Of a stretch of DNA of 64,000 bases, positions 1-8,638 are shown in pieces. How positions within the stretch are numbered: the first letter of the stretch is position 1; each line of letters starts with the position of its first letter. The notes under the pieces were generated by a model. That model was given only the letters and a program-made list of their open reading frames with translations. It had not been told where the DNA came from and did not search any database. Origin of the DNA: Phycisphaerales bacterium. GTDB lineage: Bacteria > Planctomycetota > Phycisphaerae > UBA1845 > Fen-1342. The DNA lies in NCBI GenBank assembly GCA_016716475.1, contig JADJWG010000001.1, positions 930,001 to 994,000 of the forward strand, given 5' to 3'. Both the position numbers and the translations under genes were made by a program.

Positions 1-33
1 TGCGGTCCGCAGCGACCACGCACCTACCCGGCC

Positions 34-876
34 CTAGCGCCCGTCATACAGGCGCGTGCCGAGCAGGTCCTCGAGTTGCGGTTGGGCCAGAATTTTCTGT
101 ACCGCCCGCTCGACATCGTACTCGACTCGGATGAACTCGATCTGCTCGATGCTGCAACTCAGCGCCTGCGCAACAAGACTCTCGGTCTCATCCCCACCTT
201 CATCCGGGCGGCGATACACGACGACGTAGCACGCCCGCGGCTCACGATCACGTGGCTGCCCCACACTGCCCACGTTGACAATCGCGCGCTCATCGTCCAC
301 CTCGTAGAATGGTGAGTCCGGCAGCTCGTGTGGGGGATCAAAGTACGGATCGTCCACGAACACCCCTGGCTGGTGCGTATGTCCTACGAAGCACACGCGG
401 GCATCCAGCCGCTCGAAGTTCGCAATGACCTTCTGCGGGTTCGTGAAGACATCCTCCGGAAAGATGTACTCGTTCATGGGGCGGCGCGGCGACGCATGCA
501 CGAAGAGCAGGTCACGCTCCTTCACGCGGATCGGCAACCCACCGAGAAACGCCCATCGCTTCCGGCGCAGTTTCAGATCGGACTCGTCTTCCAGTACGCT
601 TCGCGTCCAATAGCACGCCTTCTCGGCCGGCGGGTTGAAATTGGTCGGTTCGAACAGCACTGCATGGTCGTGGTTCCCCATGATCGTCAGGCGGCAGCGT
701 TTCCGCACCAGGTCAAGGCACTCTTTCGGATTCGCCCCGTATCCCACGACGTCTCCGAGGCAAACAACCTCCTGGATGCCGCGCTCGTCAATGTCACGAA
801 AAACCGCCTCCAACGCTTCAAAGTTGGAGTGGATATCGCTGATGATCGCGAATCGATTGTCCCTGGCCGCTGGCAT
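34..876 (-). CDS. Metallophosphoesterase (calcineurin-like, YfcE-type)
   Basis: A 280-residue binuclear-metal phosphoesterase, probably cytoplasmic. The metal-binding motifs are in the usual order: ISDIHSN near the N terminus (D and H ligands), GDVVGYGANP, GNHDHAV, then FVHASPRR and VGHTHQP, with a late NVGSVGQPRD segment typical of the YfcE/MJ0936 branch. The frame stays open upstream, but the ATG at 876 is preceded by AAAGGG at good spacing and directly precedes the first beta strand, so I chose it over the longer reading. The substrate cannot be told from sequence; relatives hydrolyse phosphodiesters or phosphoproteins. No operon partner is visible on either side. Confidence 0.9.
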   Translation of the reverse strand: MPAARDNRFAIISDIHSNFEALEAVFRDIDERGIQEVVCLGDVVGYGANPKECLDLVRKRCRLTIMGNHDHAVLFEPTNFNPPAEKACYWTRSVLEDESDLKLRRKRWAFLGGLPIRVKERDLLFVHASPRRPMNEYIFPEDVFTNPQKVIANFERLDARVCFVGHTHQPGVFVDDPYFDPPHELPDSPFYEVDDERAIVNVGSVGQPRDREPRACYVVVYRRPDEGGDETESLVAQALSCSIEQIEFIRVEYDVERAVQKILAQPQLEDLLGTRLYDGR

Positions 877-1193
877 CGCGTGACCCTTTGGCAACGCAGC
901 CCGACACCGAGCCGGCGCCGGTACGGCCGGAGCATCCGGCCGCCGCACGTTGCGCACAAACACTCGACGGGAGCCGTGCAGGCGCCTCGTCCCCGCGCGG
1001 CGGCTTCCCCACGGTCGCACGTAGCATAGATGACCGCGGACGGCGAATCAATCGGCCCGACCGCGCGGATTCTGCACACCGCTGCACCACGCAGCCGCGC
1101 ACGTTGCAACTCCCGGTTCCACCCTGAATACCCCACAGCGCCGGCCGCGTTTGAATCACCGCATCCGACCAGACAAGATCCGACAGCGAAGCC
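877..1193. other. Non-coding gap with nothing recognised
   Basis: These 317 GC-rich bases lie between the start of the phosphoesterase and the end of the pseudopilin gene, both on the minus strand. I see no convincing ORF, tRNA or strong hairpin. It should hold the phosphoesterase promoter, but no clear -35/-10 pair stands out. Confidence 0.4.
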
Positions 1194-2006
1194 CTATTCC
1201 AGATCAAAGTAGCCGTTGTCGTCGGCTTCACCGAACCACCCGAGACCGGCCGCCACCGCATCTCCCGCGTACCAGCCACTTTGATACGTGTATGTCCGCG
1301 GGCGACCGTCGACATGACCATCGCCCCAGGCGACCTGCACCCGGCCGCGGTGTCGGAAGTGCAGTGAAGGGTCCGCCCGAGCCGCCCAGGCAAGGTACTC
1401 GGGATGAAACCGCGGCTCGGCAAAACTATATTCGATGACACCCTGGACGACCCCTGCGAAGGCCGTGTCGGCAAACAACAGCGTAGCCGCCGGGCGGCGG
1501 ATCATCTCGATTCGGACCCCGGCCGCATCTGTCCGGACCCCATACGAGGTGCTTCCGCGGACCCGCTGCAACACGCGTCCGACATAGGCCTGGTTGTAGC
1601 CATAGCCGCCGTTGCCTTGCTCAAACGCGCCGAACTGCCGTATGAAGTCACGCTGGCTGGGACACGCACGGATCCTGGCATCCTCGCCCAGATAGCGGGC
1701 GAGGGGCCCATGCGCAGCATCGAATGGCGCCGCAACCGTACCACGTACACCATGCCACCGGTGCAGGTTGGTTTGAATATCCCGAGCTCCTGGGCAGAGG
1801 TGGCCGCGCTCATCCCCGCTATAGCCGAAATTCGCCAGCACGATCTGCCGCAGATTCGAGGCGCACACCACGGCGCGGGCCTGCTCCCTGGCAGCGCCAA
1901 GTGTCGGCAGTAGCATCGCCAGCAGGAGTGCGATTACGCTGACCGACACGAGCAGTTCCAGCAGCGTGAAACCGGGGTGCGAGCTGCGCGGACCACGATG
2001 CTTCAT
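1194..2006 (-). CDS. Pseudopilin-like protein (prepilin-type N-terminal signal, H-X9-DG end)
   Basis: A 270-residue protein with a class III (prepilin) leader: a basic stretch, then GFTLLELLVSVSVIALL, so a PilD-type peptidase should cut before F and methylate it. The hydrophobic helix is followed by the usual LPTLGAAREQARAVVCASNLRQI. The C-terminal half has HRGRVQVAWGDGHVDG, fitting the H-X9-DG motif of the planctomycete prepilin-associated family. The ATG at 2006 follows GGAGGAG, and it overlaps the stop of the upstream gene as ATGA, so translation is probably coupled. It is the last gene of the riboswitch operon that begins near 4390. A role as a dedicated secretion pseudopilin for the two upstream products is inferred. 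Confidence 0.88.
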   Translation of the reverse strand: MKHRGPRSSHPGFTLLELLVSVSVIALLLAMLLPTLGAAREQARAVVCASNLRQIVLANFGYSGDERGHLCPGARDIQTNLHRWHGVRGTVAAPFDAAHGPLARYLGEDARIRACPSQRDFIRQFGAFEQGNGGYGYNQAYVGRVLQRVRGSTSYGVRTDAAGVRIEMIRRPAATLLFADTAFAGVVQGVIEYSFAEPRFHPEYLAWAARADPSLHFRHRGRVQVAWGDGHVDGRPRTYTYQSGWYAGDAVAAGLGWFGEADDNGYFDLE

Positions 2007-3187
2007 GGCGCTCCTCCGGGTCCCGTGATTTCCCGCTGCAGCAGGCCGAAGTCGTGCAGGTCGATGTCGCCATCCTCGTCCATGTCGAGCACGCGGCAGG
2101 GACTCGGCGGGTAGGGTCGCTGGGGTCCCGCGCCACACGCCGCCTGCATCGCAAAATCCTCCCAGTCAATCACACCGTCGTTCTGAAGGTCGCCCAGCCG
2201 GCCGGCACGTACATTCGCGACCGCGTCGATCTCAGCAGACAGTTCCCCGAGGATGCCATAAACCGCGTGAACCGCGGTCGTGATGCGGATGAGGTCAAAT
2301 TCCGGCAGATTCGCGGGTTCTCCGGTGTATGGGTCGATTGCCCACGCGATGTCGAAAGCATCTCCGCCGCCGCTGCCCGGCGTCACACCCACGGTGAAGG
2401 GGTCGCTCGGCCGCGTGTAGAAGAGTTCCGGCGGGATCGTCGGATCATCCACGATGCCATCCCCGTTCAGGTCACCCAACCGCGCCGTGGGCGATATGTC
2501 AGCATAACCATAGACCACTTCCGCGATTGCGCTGGCGCCCGCCGGATGGACTAGGACCGGCACTTCCAACTCGCCCGGCAGGCGGTACGACGTGGTTGTC
2601 CAAAGACCGGTGACACCAGGTGGCAACCAGGCCGCGTCCGCCGGGGGCCAGGTCGGATCGGCCGGGTCGTCATCCCAGGTCTGGGTGTACAGGTGCGCGG
2701 CCGGCAAGAGCATGTGCGACCCGGGAATGACGTACCACGGCGTGTCCGGCAGACCGTCACCATCGAAGTCACGGGCAATCTCGATGACAGCCGCCTCGGC
2801 CCAGCGGCGCGTCGGATCGCCGCCAACGAAGAATGCATTGCTGTAGACGATGCAATCCAACCCGAAGGGGTTCGCCGCATCATCCCGGACGGGTTCGGCA
2901 AACCGCAGCGTGAGCGCACCGCCGAACCCGCCGAGGGAAACGACCTGGGCTGCCCCCGGATTGAGCGCGCCACCACTGGACGGCGGCCCGAGGGCCGCCG
3001 CCGGATCGGCGAACAGCGGTTGGTTTACGAACTGCCCTGGTGCGGGTGCGTATGAAACGACTTCCACCGCGAACGGGGATTGCGCCACCGCCGGGCCAGC
3101 CCACACCGCACCCTGCAAGAGCAGCCATCGACCGGCACCGCAAACGGAGAATCGGCGCTGGACCGGGTTGAGCATGTGACGTTTCAC
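2003..3187 (-). CDS. Secreted surface protein with C-terminal EF-hand (dockerin-like) repeats
   Basis: A 394-residue exported protein. The N terminus has a signal peptide (hydrophobic LLLQGAVWAGPAVAQ, cut after VAQ or AQS). The mature start PAPGQFVN, then QVVSLGGFGGALTLRF, the YSNAFFVGGDPTRRW segment and DFDGDGLPDTPWYVIPGS match, from memory, the core of surface proteins encoded in Bacteroidota cobalamin loci. The last 60 residues carry two EF-hand-like calcium loops (DLQNDGVIDWEDF and DMDEDGDIDLHDF), a dockerin-like ending. The GTG start at 3187 overlaps the upstream stop as GTGA; an ATG at 3175 is an alternative. It is the middle gene of the riboswitch operon. A B12-related function is inferred from context. 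Confidence 0.8.
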   Translation of the reverse strand: MKRHMLNPVQRRFSVCGAGRWLLLQGAVWAGPAVAQSPFAVEVVSYAPAPGQFVNQPLFADPAAALGPPSSGGALNPGAAQVVSLGGFGGALTLRFAEPVRDDAANPFGLDCIVYSNAFFVGGDPTRRWAEAAVIEIARDFDGDGLPDTPWYVIPGSHMLLPAAHLYTQTWDDDPADPTWPPADAAWLPPGVTGLWTTTSYRLPGELEVPVLVHPAGASAIAEVVYGYADISPTARLGDLNGDGIVDDPTIPPELFYTRPSDPFTVGVTPGSGGGDAFDIAWAIDPYTGEPANLPEFDLIRITTAVHAVYGILGELSAEIDAVANVRAGRLGDLQNDGVIDWEDFAMQAACGAGPQRPYPPSPCRVLDMDEDGDIDLHDFGLLQREITGPGGAP

Positions 3188-3963
3188 CGGCGGCGCCCCA
3201 GTACGAGTGCCCCGCAGGCGAACAGAACCAGACCGGCCGGCTCCGGAGTCAGGACAAGGTTGTCGAGCGCGAAGTACGCCGGTGTGTTCATGCCGAACGG
3301 ACCGAGGTCCGTCGAGGACAGTTCAAACGTAAGCGCCACCGCAGCGCCGAGCGCGGTCAGATCCACGTCGGTCCATGCAGCCACGATGTAGTCGCTCGCG
3401 TGATCGTCGAAGCGGAAGTCCGCGAGATAAAACTCAACCACGCCCGTCGCGGCACCCGCCGCGTCCAGGCCGGTAATCGTCAGCAGGAAGAAATCCGGGT
3501 CCGCGCCGGTCGGTCCGCCGAACTTCTTGGAGAAGGCATCTCCATGCCGCATCGCCAACCCGGCATAGGTCGTATTCGTAAGCTGGACACTGACCGGGTG
3601 GGTGCCAACCGGGAGATCGACGCGCGGCGCACCAACGAACGCAACCCCATACGTGCCCGAGCCGTCCGCCCCGCCACCAGGCCACGCGCTCCACTGATTC
3701 CCGAAACCCGCGGTCGTGTTGTCCGTGATGTTCGAGTAGGCCCAGCCCTGCCACGCGAAGAAGCCCCCGCCGAAATCGGTGTACTCGTTGTGAAAGGCCG
3801 CTCCCCGGCTCGTGAATCCACCGGCGCCATCCGCGCCGTAATACACCGCCTGCGGCGGCAATTCCAGATCCTCAAAATCGACCACCAAGGCACCGCGTGC
3901 ATTGCCGGCCAACAGGCCCGCGCCGAGCACTCCCATCACTCCCACGCTCATCGCTGTGCGCAC
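3184..3963 (-). CDS. DUF4465-like exported protein with PEP-CTERM anchor
   Basis: A 259-residue exported protein, first gene after the cobalamin riboswitch. It begins with a signal peptide (MSVGVMGVLGAGLLAGNARG), continues with VVDFEDLELPP and repeated GFTSRGAAFHNEY / FFAWQGWAYSN segments typical of DUF4465-type beta-sandwich proteins, and ends with TPEPAGLVLFACGALVLGRRR, a PEP-CTERM sorting signal (PEP, hydrophobic helix, Arg tail). The GTG at 3963 is chosen because GGAGGTG lies 5 bases upstream and the signal peptide starts there; the longer frame to 4047 would put odd sequence ahead of it. The family is known to me mainly from B12-regulated loci, where surface lipoproteins bind cobalamin. 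A binding role here is inferred. Confidence 0.8.
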   Translation of the reverse strand: MRTAMSVGVMGVLGAGLLAGNARGALVVDFEDLELPPQAVYYGADGAGGFTSRGAAFHNEYTDFGGGFFAWQGWAYSNITDNTTAGFGNQWSAWPGGGADGSGTYGVAFVGAPRVDLPVGTHPVSVQLTNTTYAGLAMRHGDAFSKKFGGPTGADPDFFLLTITGLDAAGAATGVVEFYLADFRFDDHASDYIVAAWTDVDLTALGAAVALTFELSSTDLGPFGMNTPAYFALDNLVLTPEPAGLVLFACGALVLGRRR

Positions 3964-4184
3964 GGTAACACCTCCACGTGTTGCGCGCCACCGGAGCAGC
4001 AGTACCGCCAGGGGTAGGGGCAAGACCCGGATTCGCCACCGCGGCATCCCCCGACGAGCCGGCCTGCACGAAGCGCAGTCCGCCCGGGGAATGGACGCCG
4101 ATCAGAGATTCAGGATGGGAATATCCCGAGGGGGTGAACCATGCCGACGGCCTCTCCCACGCAGCCGCTCCGACGATCGGTCAC

Positions 4185-4390
4185 ACTGGCAGGTCTTCTG
4201 ACTCCCGGGCTCGCAGGCCCCCAAAGGGGCTGCACCTAAGCGCCGCGTCTTCTCAACCGCAACTGCGGTCAATGACGGGTTGGCGGCGTTCGTTCCCGGT
4301 CACAGCGGCGGGGCCGTTCCGGTTTCTCACCGGATTCCCTATTCTTCCACCGCACCAAGCGGCGGACACCAGCGACCGAGATCTACTATA
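4185..4390 (-). promoter_or_regulatory. Cobalamin (B12) riboswitch
   Basis: Read on the minus strand, this leader has the diagnostic parts of the cobalamin aptamer: GGAATCCGGTGAGAAACCGG (complement of 4319-4338), then GCCGCTGTGACCGGGAACGA (complement of about 4291-4310), and the closing B12 box GAGTCAGAAGACCTGCC (complement of 4188-4204). It lies about 220 bases ahead of the GTG at 3963 and points at the leftward operon ending at 1194. In this class adenosylcobalamin normally represses expression. The expression platform is not obvious; a Rho-dependent or SD-sequestering mechanism would fit because no U-tract is seen. Confidence 0.93.
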
Positions 4391-4459
4391 CCGCGTCTCG
4401 CCCGCGCGTCAATGTGAAGCTTGGTTGCGCACCCGAGCGGATCTACTTGGAGTGATCTC

Positions 4460-4930
4460 ATGCCGCGCCCCTACACACTCATCGCTGCCCAACTCGCCGA
4501 CCGCCTGCGCTCGGCCGACCAGCCGCCGAACACCGAAATCCGCATGCGCTGGGTGGTCGACGCCCTTTGGGAAACACTGCACTCCACCGGTGTGTCATGG
4601 GTGGGCTTTTATCTGCTCGAAGGCACGGAGCTCGTCCTCGGCCCCATGCGCAACAAGCCCGCTTGTTCGCCAATCGGGCTCCACGGGGCCTGCGGCCACG
4701 CGCTTCTCAACCGTACCCCGCTCATCGTCGGCGACGTGCGTACCCTCGGCGCAAACTACATTGCGTGTGATCCGCGCGATCTTTCCGAGGTCGTGCTCCC
4801 GCTGATCGCCACGGATGGAAGCTGCACCGGGGTGCTCGATCTGGACAGCCACACGGCAAACAGCTTCGACGGGAGTGATGTGGACGGGTTGCGACGCGTG
4901 TTGCGCACCGTCGTTCTGACGCAGGAGTAG
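4460..4930 (+). CDS. Free methionine-(R)-sulfoxide reductase-like GAF protein
   Basis: A 156-residue single-GAF-domain protein, the usual size for fRMsr (E. coli YebR/MsrC). The family signature is clear: WVGFYLLEGTELVLGP, then cysteines at about 69, 78 and 103 (KPACSPI, HGACGHAL, YIACDP), matching the three redox cysteines, followed by SEIVLPL/GVLDIDS equivalents (SEVVLPLI, GVLDLDS). It should reduce free methionine-R-sulfoxide, protecting cytoplasmic methionine. The start at 4460 has TTGGAGTG just upstream; an in-frame TTG at 4421 lacks a site. It diverges from the riboswitch operon and converges on the RDD gene. Confidence 0.87.
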   Translation: MPRPYTLIAAQLADRLRSADQPPNTEIRMRWVVDALWETLHSTGVSWVGFYLLEGTELVLGPMRNKPACSPIGLHGACGHALLNRTPLIVGDVRTLGANYIACDPRDLSEVVLPLIATDGSCTGVLDLDSHTANSFDGSDVDGLRRVLRTVVLTQE

Positions 4931-4949
4931 TCGGCTGGCAGCCGCGTGG

Positions 4950-6671
4950 CTACACCGGGTCGTCGGGCTCCTGCGACTTCTGCGGCTCGGGCGACCGCAC
5001 GTTGGGATCGGACCGGATCACCACCGTCCGCGCAAACATATCGCCGACGCGCTGGCGATTTCGTGAAACTACCACCACGAAGGCCAGCAGCCACAGTGGA
5101 GGAATCAGCTCGATCAGCCGGAACGCATTGCGCACCACGATCTGCCCAGGTTTCGCCGCCTGGCCCGCTTCACCCCATAGCCGGATACCAAACAGCATCT
5201 TGCCAAACGTGCGCCCGACAAACAGTTCCATCAACATCGCGTAGAGCATGTACACGAAACAGGTCAATTCCCACCAGAGCAGCGTAGCAAGATCCGGCAG
5301 GCGCCCCTCCGAGGCGTCGCCCGCAAGCGTCCACTCCAAGAGCCGACGGAAGCCCTCCTGCGGTCCGACGCGCAGCAGCGCCCCCATCAAGAGTGCCAAT
5401 GGCACGATGTCGATCAGGAAAGCCGTCAGCCGCTGAAACACGGGGGCCAACATGGTCCCCGCGGGGAGCGCCGCCGGAGTCACCATCGCGCTGCGCCGTA
5501 GCGCGAAGAGCGAAATCACAATCGCAGTCATCAACCCCAGCATGAGGTACTGAAAGAGGTACAGGCGTCGATCCGCGCGATCCTGACCGCGCACCACGTC
5601 CGCGATTCGCAGGGCCGGCTCGGTGGGCGCCGTCTCGCGCCGCACATGACACAAGTACACCTCACCCTCGGCTTCCTGCACCAGTGCCACCGCTTCATCG
5701 CGATAGGGCTGCACGTCGAGGAAGCGAACCACTTCACCCCCGGCCGGAAGCGGCGTGTGCCGCGGCTCCACCGCGCGCCACTGCCACGCGTCCCCCTCTG
5801 CGAGCAGACGAAAGCCGCTGAGCGCTGCACTGCCGGTGGCGCGCGGCTTGGAAATCAACAAGGCCGGCACACCCTCCAGCTCCGCAACCCAGAAGTCCAC
5901 CAGGCCCTCTACGGGAGGCGTCTCCGGACCCTCATCCCACCGGTCGTCCGCGAACACGTACTGCGCATGCCGGATCGTGCTGCGACGGGCGTCATACCAG
6001 AACACCGCAAGCTGGTCGTGCAGTGCGCCGAGCCGCACCGGCTGGTCCGCATCGGAATCGATCGCGGACGGCGCCGTCGCTACCAGGATCCACCCCGTCG
6101 GCATGTAACGCATGAGCGCCAAGGGTGGCGAACCCGGCTCAGCAGAATCCTTCGCGCTGCCGGCCACATCGTTCTCGCTTCGTGAGAACGCACCGGGCTC
6201 AACCGAACGGACCATGGCAAAAAGCGTGCCGGTGCCACCATGCCAGTCAAGCAGAAAGACCCCAGCCGGCAAATCCCGCTGCCGCAACCAGCGGCCACCC
6301 AACAGTACCCAGTTCTGGCGTCCCTCGAGTTTGGCGAACAGCGCGCCGTTGACCGCCGCGCTGCGCGTCACCTGCGCACTCAGCCCCGGCTGCTCGACAA
6401 AGCTGCCGCTGCCCACCGCCCGCAGGAATACCCGCGTGCTCGTCAGGTTCGCCACGACGACCCACAAACCCTCCTCGTCTCCGCAGACCAGTACCTGTGT
6501 GGAGACTTCCGGACTCGTGGTCGGGCGCGTCGGGGACTCCGCAGATTCCTGCACCGCGCGTACCTGGGCGCCGACGTTGCCGCCGGTGGCCAGCCACAGT
6601 GCGGCCACCAACAGCACGCGACCCCACGGCCACAGACTTCTTGTGTGGCACACCGCTTGCCAAAACCTCAC
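4950..6671 (-). CDS. RDD-family membrane protein with large exported N-terminal region
   Basis: A 573-residue protein. Residues 1-36 form a signal peptide (RVLLVAALWLATGGNVGAQ). About 320 extracytoplasmic residues follow, with repeated Trp- and Gly-rich strands suggestive of a beta-propeller-like fold, which I cannot assign. A helix near residues 370-390 (YLMLGLMTAIVISLFAL) precedes an RDD domain (about 405-555): FQRLTAFLIDIVPLALLM, FVGRTFGKMLFGIRLW and RNRQRVGDMFARTVVIR. RDD domains are multi-helix membrane modules, some implicated in transport, but no substrate can be named. The GTG start overlaps the preceding stop (GTGA). Last gene of the ruvX operon. Confidence 0.82.
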   Translation of the reverse strand: MRFWQAVCHTRSLWPWGRVLLVAALWLATGGNVGAQVRAVQESAESPTRPTTSPEVSTQVLVCGDEEGLWVVVANLTSTRVFLRAVGSGSFVEQPGLSAQVTRSAAVNGALFAKLEGRQNWVLLGGRWLRQRDLPAGVFLLDWHGGTGTLFAMVRSVEPGAFSRSENDVAGSAKDSAEPGSPPLALMRYMPTGWILVATAPSAIDSDADQPVRLGALHDQLAVFWYDARRSTIRHAQYVFADDRWDEGPETPPVEGLVDFWVAELEGVPALLISKPRATGSAALSGFRLLAEGDAWQWRAVEPRHTPLPAGGEVVRFLDVQPYRDEAVALVQEAEGEVYLCHVRRETAPTEPALRIADVVRGQDRADRRLYLFQYLMLGLMTAIVISLFALRRSAMVTPAALPAGTMLAPVFQRLTAFLIDIVPLALLMGALLRVGPQEGFRRLLEWTLAGDASEGRLPDLATLLWWELTCFVYMLYAMLMELFVGRTFGKMLFGIRLWGEAGQAAKPGQIVVRNAFRLIELIPPLWLLAFVVVVSRNRQRVGDMFARTVVIRSDPNVRSPEPQKSQEPDDPV

Positions 6672-7537
6672 TTCTGCCCCTCACGCGCGTCGATCGCGAT
6701 GCGCTCGTGTTGCCAACCCCCCGGAAAATCGAACGCCGCGAGCGGCAGATCCGGACGCCAGCGCACACCGGTCACAGTCAGACGCATTTCCGCGCGGTCC
6801 GGCCAGATCACGTGGTAGCTGCGCGGCGTATAGGGGCCGTCGGGGCCGATCCGCTCGTAGTTCGCCAGCCGGGCGTTCATCAGGACCCGCCCCTCCGCAT
6901 CGCGATCGACGATCTCAAGGGGCTGGTACGGCGGCGCCGGATCGAGTCGGAATTCGCGCCAGCCGCTCGGTTGCCCCCCCAGTGCCACGCGCATGAACAA
7001 TAAACGATGATCGTCACCCTCGAGCCGCAGCACCGGCAGCAAGCCGCCGTCGACGGTCTCGGGCAACGGCCTCAGCATCAAGGCGTCCAGCAGGTCCGCG
7101 GGCGGTATCGGCAAGTCCACCTGCGGCAGCCCGCGCGGTGCGCGCCAGGTGCCGTACCACAGCCGCTTCAGGTCGGGCAGGTCCACGAGCGCCCAGTATT
7201 TCTCTGTGTTTGCCCCGAACTGGGCGACGGTGCCTGTCAGCGAGCGCACCTCCACCAGCAGGAGATTCGGCGGACGGAAGAAAATGCGGGCCTCATAGCC
7301 GATAAGCGTACGCTGACGGCCTGCCGCGTCGACGAACTCGAACGAAGCAAAAGCGGGCGCACTGATCGGCTCGGTGAGCCGTACAAGGTTCTCGTTGACG
7401 CGCTGCAGGGCTTCGCGGCGACTCTCGGGCGCTACTCCACGCGCCGAACTCGGCGGGCAGCCCGTCAGTCCAGTGAGCAGCGCAGCACACAGCAGCACGG
7501 AGCCCAGTCGCACAGCGGCCTCAGGCGCGCTCGTCAT
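6668..7537 (-). CDS. Lipoprotein of unknown function
   Basis: A 289-residue lipoprotein: the signal LGSVLLCAALLTGLTGC ends in a lipobox, with Cys near residue 26. The mature part (ARIFFRPPNLLLVEVRSLTGTVAQFG, then YWALVDLPDLKRLWYG) looks like the half-barrel fold of LolA/LolB-type or outer-membrane lipoprotein-sorting proteins, but no signature is firm. The ATG at 7537 is chosen because GGAGGG lies upstream at the right distance. Its first 17 bases overlap the end of the upstream gene and its stop overlaps the RDD start, so the three genes are likely coupled. An envelope role is inferred. Confidence 0.78.
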   Translation of the reverse strand: MTSAPEAAVRLGSVLLCAALLTGLTGCPPSSARGVAPESRREALQRVNENLVRLTEPISAPAFASFEFVDAAGRQRTLIGYEARIFFRPPNLLLVEVRSLTGTVAQFGANTEKYWALVDLPDLKRLWYGTWRAPRGLPQVDLPIPPADLLDALMLRPLPETVDGGLLPVLRLEGDDHRLLFMRVALGGQPSGWREFRLDPAPPYQPLEIVDRDAEGRVLMNARLANYERIGPDGPYTPRSYHVIWPDRAEMRLTVTGVRWRPDLPLAAFDFPGGWQHERIAIDAREGQK

Positions 7538-8096
7538 CGTGACCCTCCGTGGCCGGCGCAATCACGCGATCGCCGGATTCGCCGGGCTCCCCCAGCGCCG
7601 CGGGTTGACCACTCAAGAGGTCCTCGAGTTGCTCGCTGAGCCGGTCGAGCTGCGCCTCATCCAGGGCCGGGTGCACCACCTGATGCACCACCCCACTGCG
7701 CACGGTGATGAATTCCCAGAGCTCCCCGTCCGGCGTGGCGCGCGAACACTCGAACTTCAGAATACGCTTCCGCCACAACAACAGCGCGAGCACAAATCGA
7801 AACTGCAACTGCTGCGGATCGGTCGCACTCGCCAGCCGTTCAAAGAAACCGTAGGTCGCCTCCCAGTCGAACGGTTGCACGCGGCGGTGACCCGGCTCCG
7901 GCCGGCGGGCCCGCCAGCGTGCCAATGGCTCCGCCCCCCCCGCCGGACGGCACGTGCAGTTCACACAGAAGTCACGGCGCTCGTACCCGGTTTCCGTGGC
8001 CATCAGGCAGGCCTCAAAGCTCTCACCGATTTGGACCACGTGCTCGCACGCCGTCGTCACGTCCGACCGCCGCGGAACCTTCCAATCTGTACTCAC
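7521..8096 (-). CDS. Hypothetical protein with CxxCxC motif
   Basis: A 191-residue protein I do not recognise. It has a short Cys-rich stretch (RRDFCVNCTCRP), possibly a metal site, a helical middle region (WEATYGFFERLASATDPQQLQFRFVLALLLWRKR) and an acidic tail. No signal peptide or membrane helix is seen, so it is probably cytoplasmic. The GTG at 8096 is preferred because GGAG sits 8 bases upstream; a GTG at 8105 would fall within that site. The coding overlap with the downstream lipoprotein gene and the position after ruvX suggest one transcript. Confidence 0.65.
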   Translation of the reverse strand: MSTDWKVPRRSDVTTACEHVVQIGESFEACLMATETGYERRDFCVNCTCRPAGGAEPLARWRARRPEPGHRRVQPFDWEATYGFFERLASATDPQQLQFRFVLALLLWRKRILKFECSRATPDGELWEFITVRSGVVHQVVHPALDEAQLDRLSEQLEDLLSGQPAALGEPGESGDRVIAPATEGHDDERA

Positions 8097-8179
8097 AAGC
8101 GCCACTCCATCGCTTGGGCTGACCCACGGCGCGATTATACGGTCACCGCCGCAGGCCGCGAGTGCGCGGACACACCGCT

Positions 8180-8638
8180 CTACGACTCCTGGGCCTCGTC
8201 CGTTGTGGGTTCTTGATTGCGGGAAGCCCGCCCCTCGAGAAACGTCCGCAGAATCACCTGGGCGGCAAGCGCATCGCGCAGACTCTTGTGTCGGCCACGC
8301 CGGACACCCGTTTCGGCGAGCATGGCATCGGCCTGAAAGCTGCTCAGGCGTTCGTCGAAAAGTTCAACCGGGCCCGGGACACAAACCTGCAATGCCGCGG
8401 CGAACGCGCGCGTGATACGGGTCTGCTCACTGTCGGTACCATCCATGCTGAGGGGCAGGCCCACGACCACGCCGTCCGCCTCATGCTCACGGACGGCCTG
8501 GAGGACCGCCCGTGCGTCGGTGGGCGCATGCCCGGAGGCGGCCAGCGTCGTCAACGGTGAAGCGATACCGGAGCGGTCATCGCCAATGGCGAGTCCGATG
8601 CGGCGGGTTCCATAATCAACCCCAAGCCATCGTCCCAT
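8180..8638 (-). CDS. ruvX: RuvX/YqgF-family putative Holliday junction resolvase
   Basis: A 152-residue RNase H-fold protein of the usual YqgF length. It opens with GRWLGVDYGTRRIGLAIGDD (first catalytic Asp), has the central VVGLPLSMDGTDSEQT segment, and late FDERLSSFQADAML and RDALAAQVILRTFLE blocks. Members act in resolution of recombination intermediates or pre-16S rRNA processing. The start is uncertain: ATG at 8638 begins directly at the conserved core, while an in-frame ATG at 8650 is also possible; neither has a strong ribosome site. It is probably the first gene of the operon running to 4950. Confidence 0.9.
   Translation of the reverse strand: MGRWLGVDYGTRRIGLAIGDDRSGIASPLTTLAASGHAPTDARAVLQAVREHEADGVVVGLPLSMDGTDSEQTRITRAFAAALQVCVPGPVELFDERLSSFQADAMLAETGVRRGRHKSLRDALAAQVILRTFLEGRASRNQEPTTDEAQES

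Noticed and set aside
2054..2554. Plus-strand frame over the EF-hand surface protein gene
   Set aside because: The minus-strand product has a signal peptide and calcium loops and fits the riboswitch operon; the plus-strand product has no likeness to known families.
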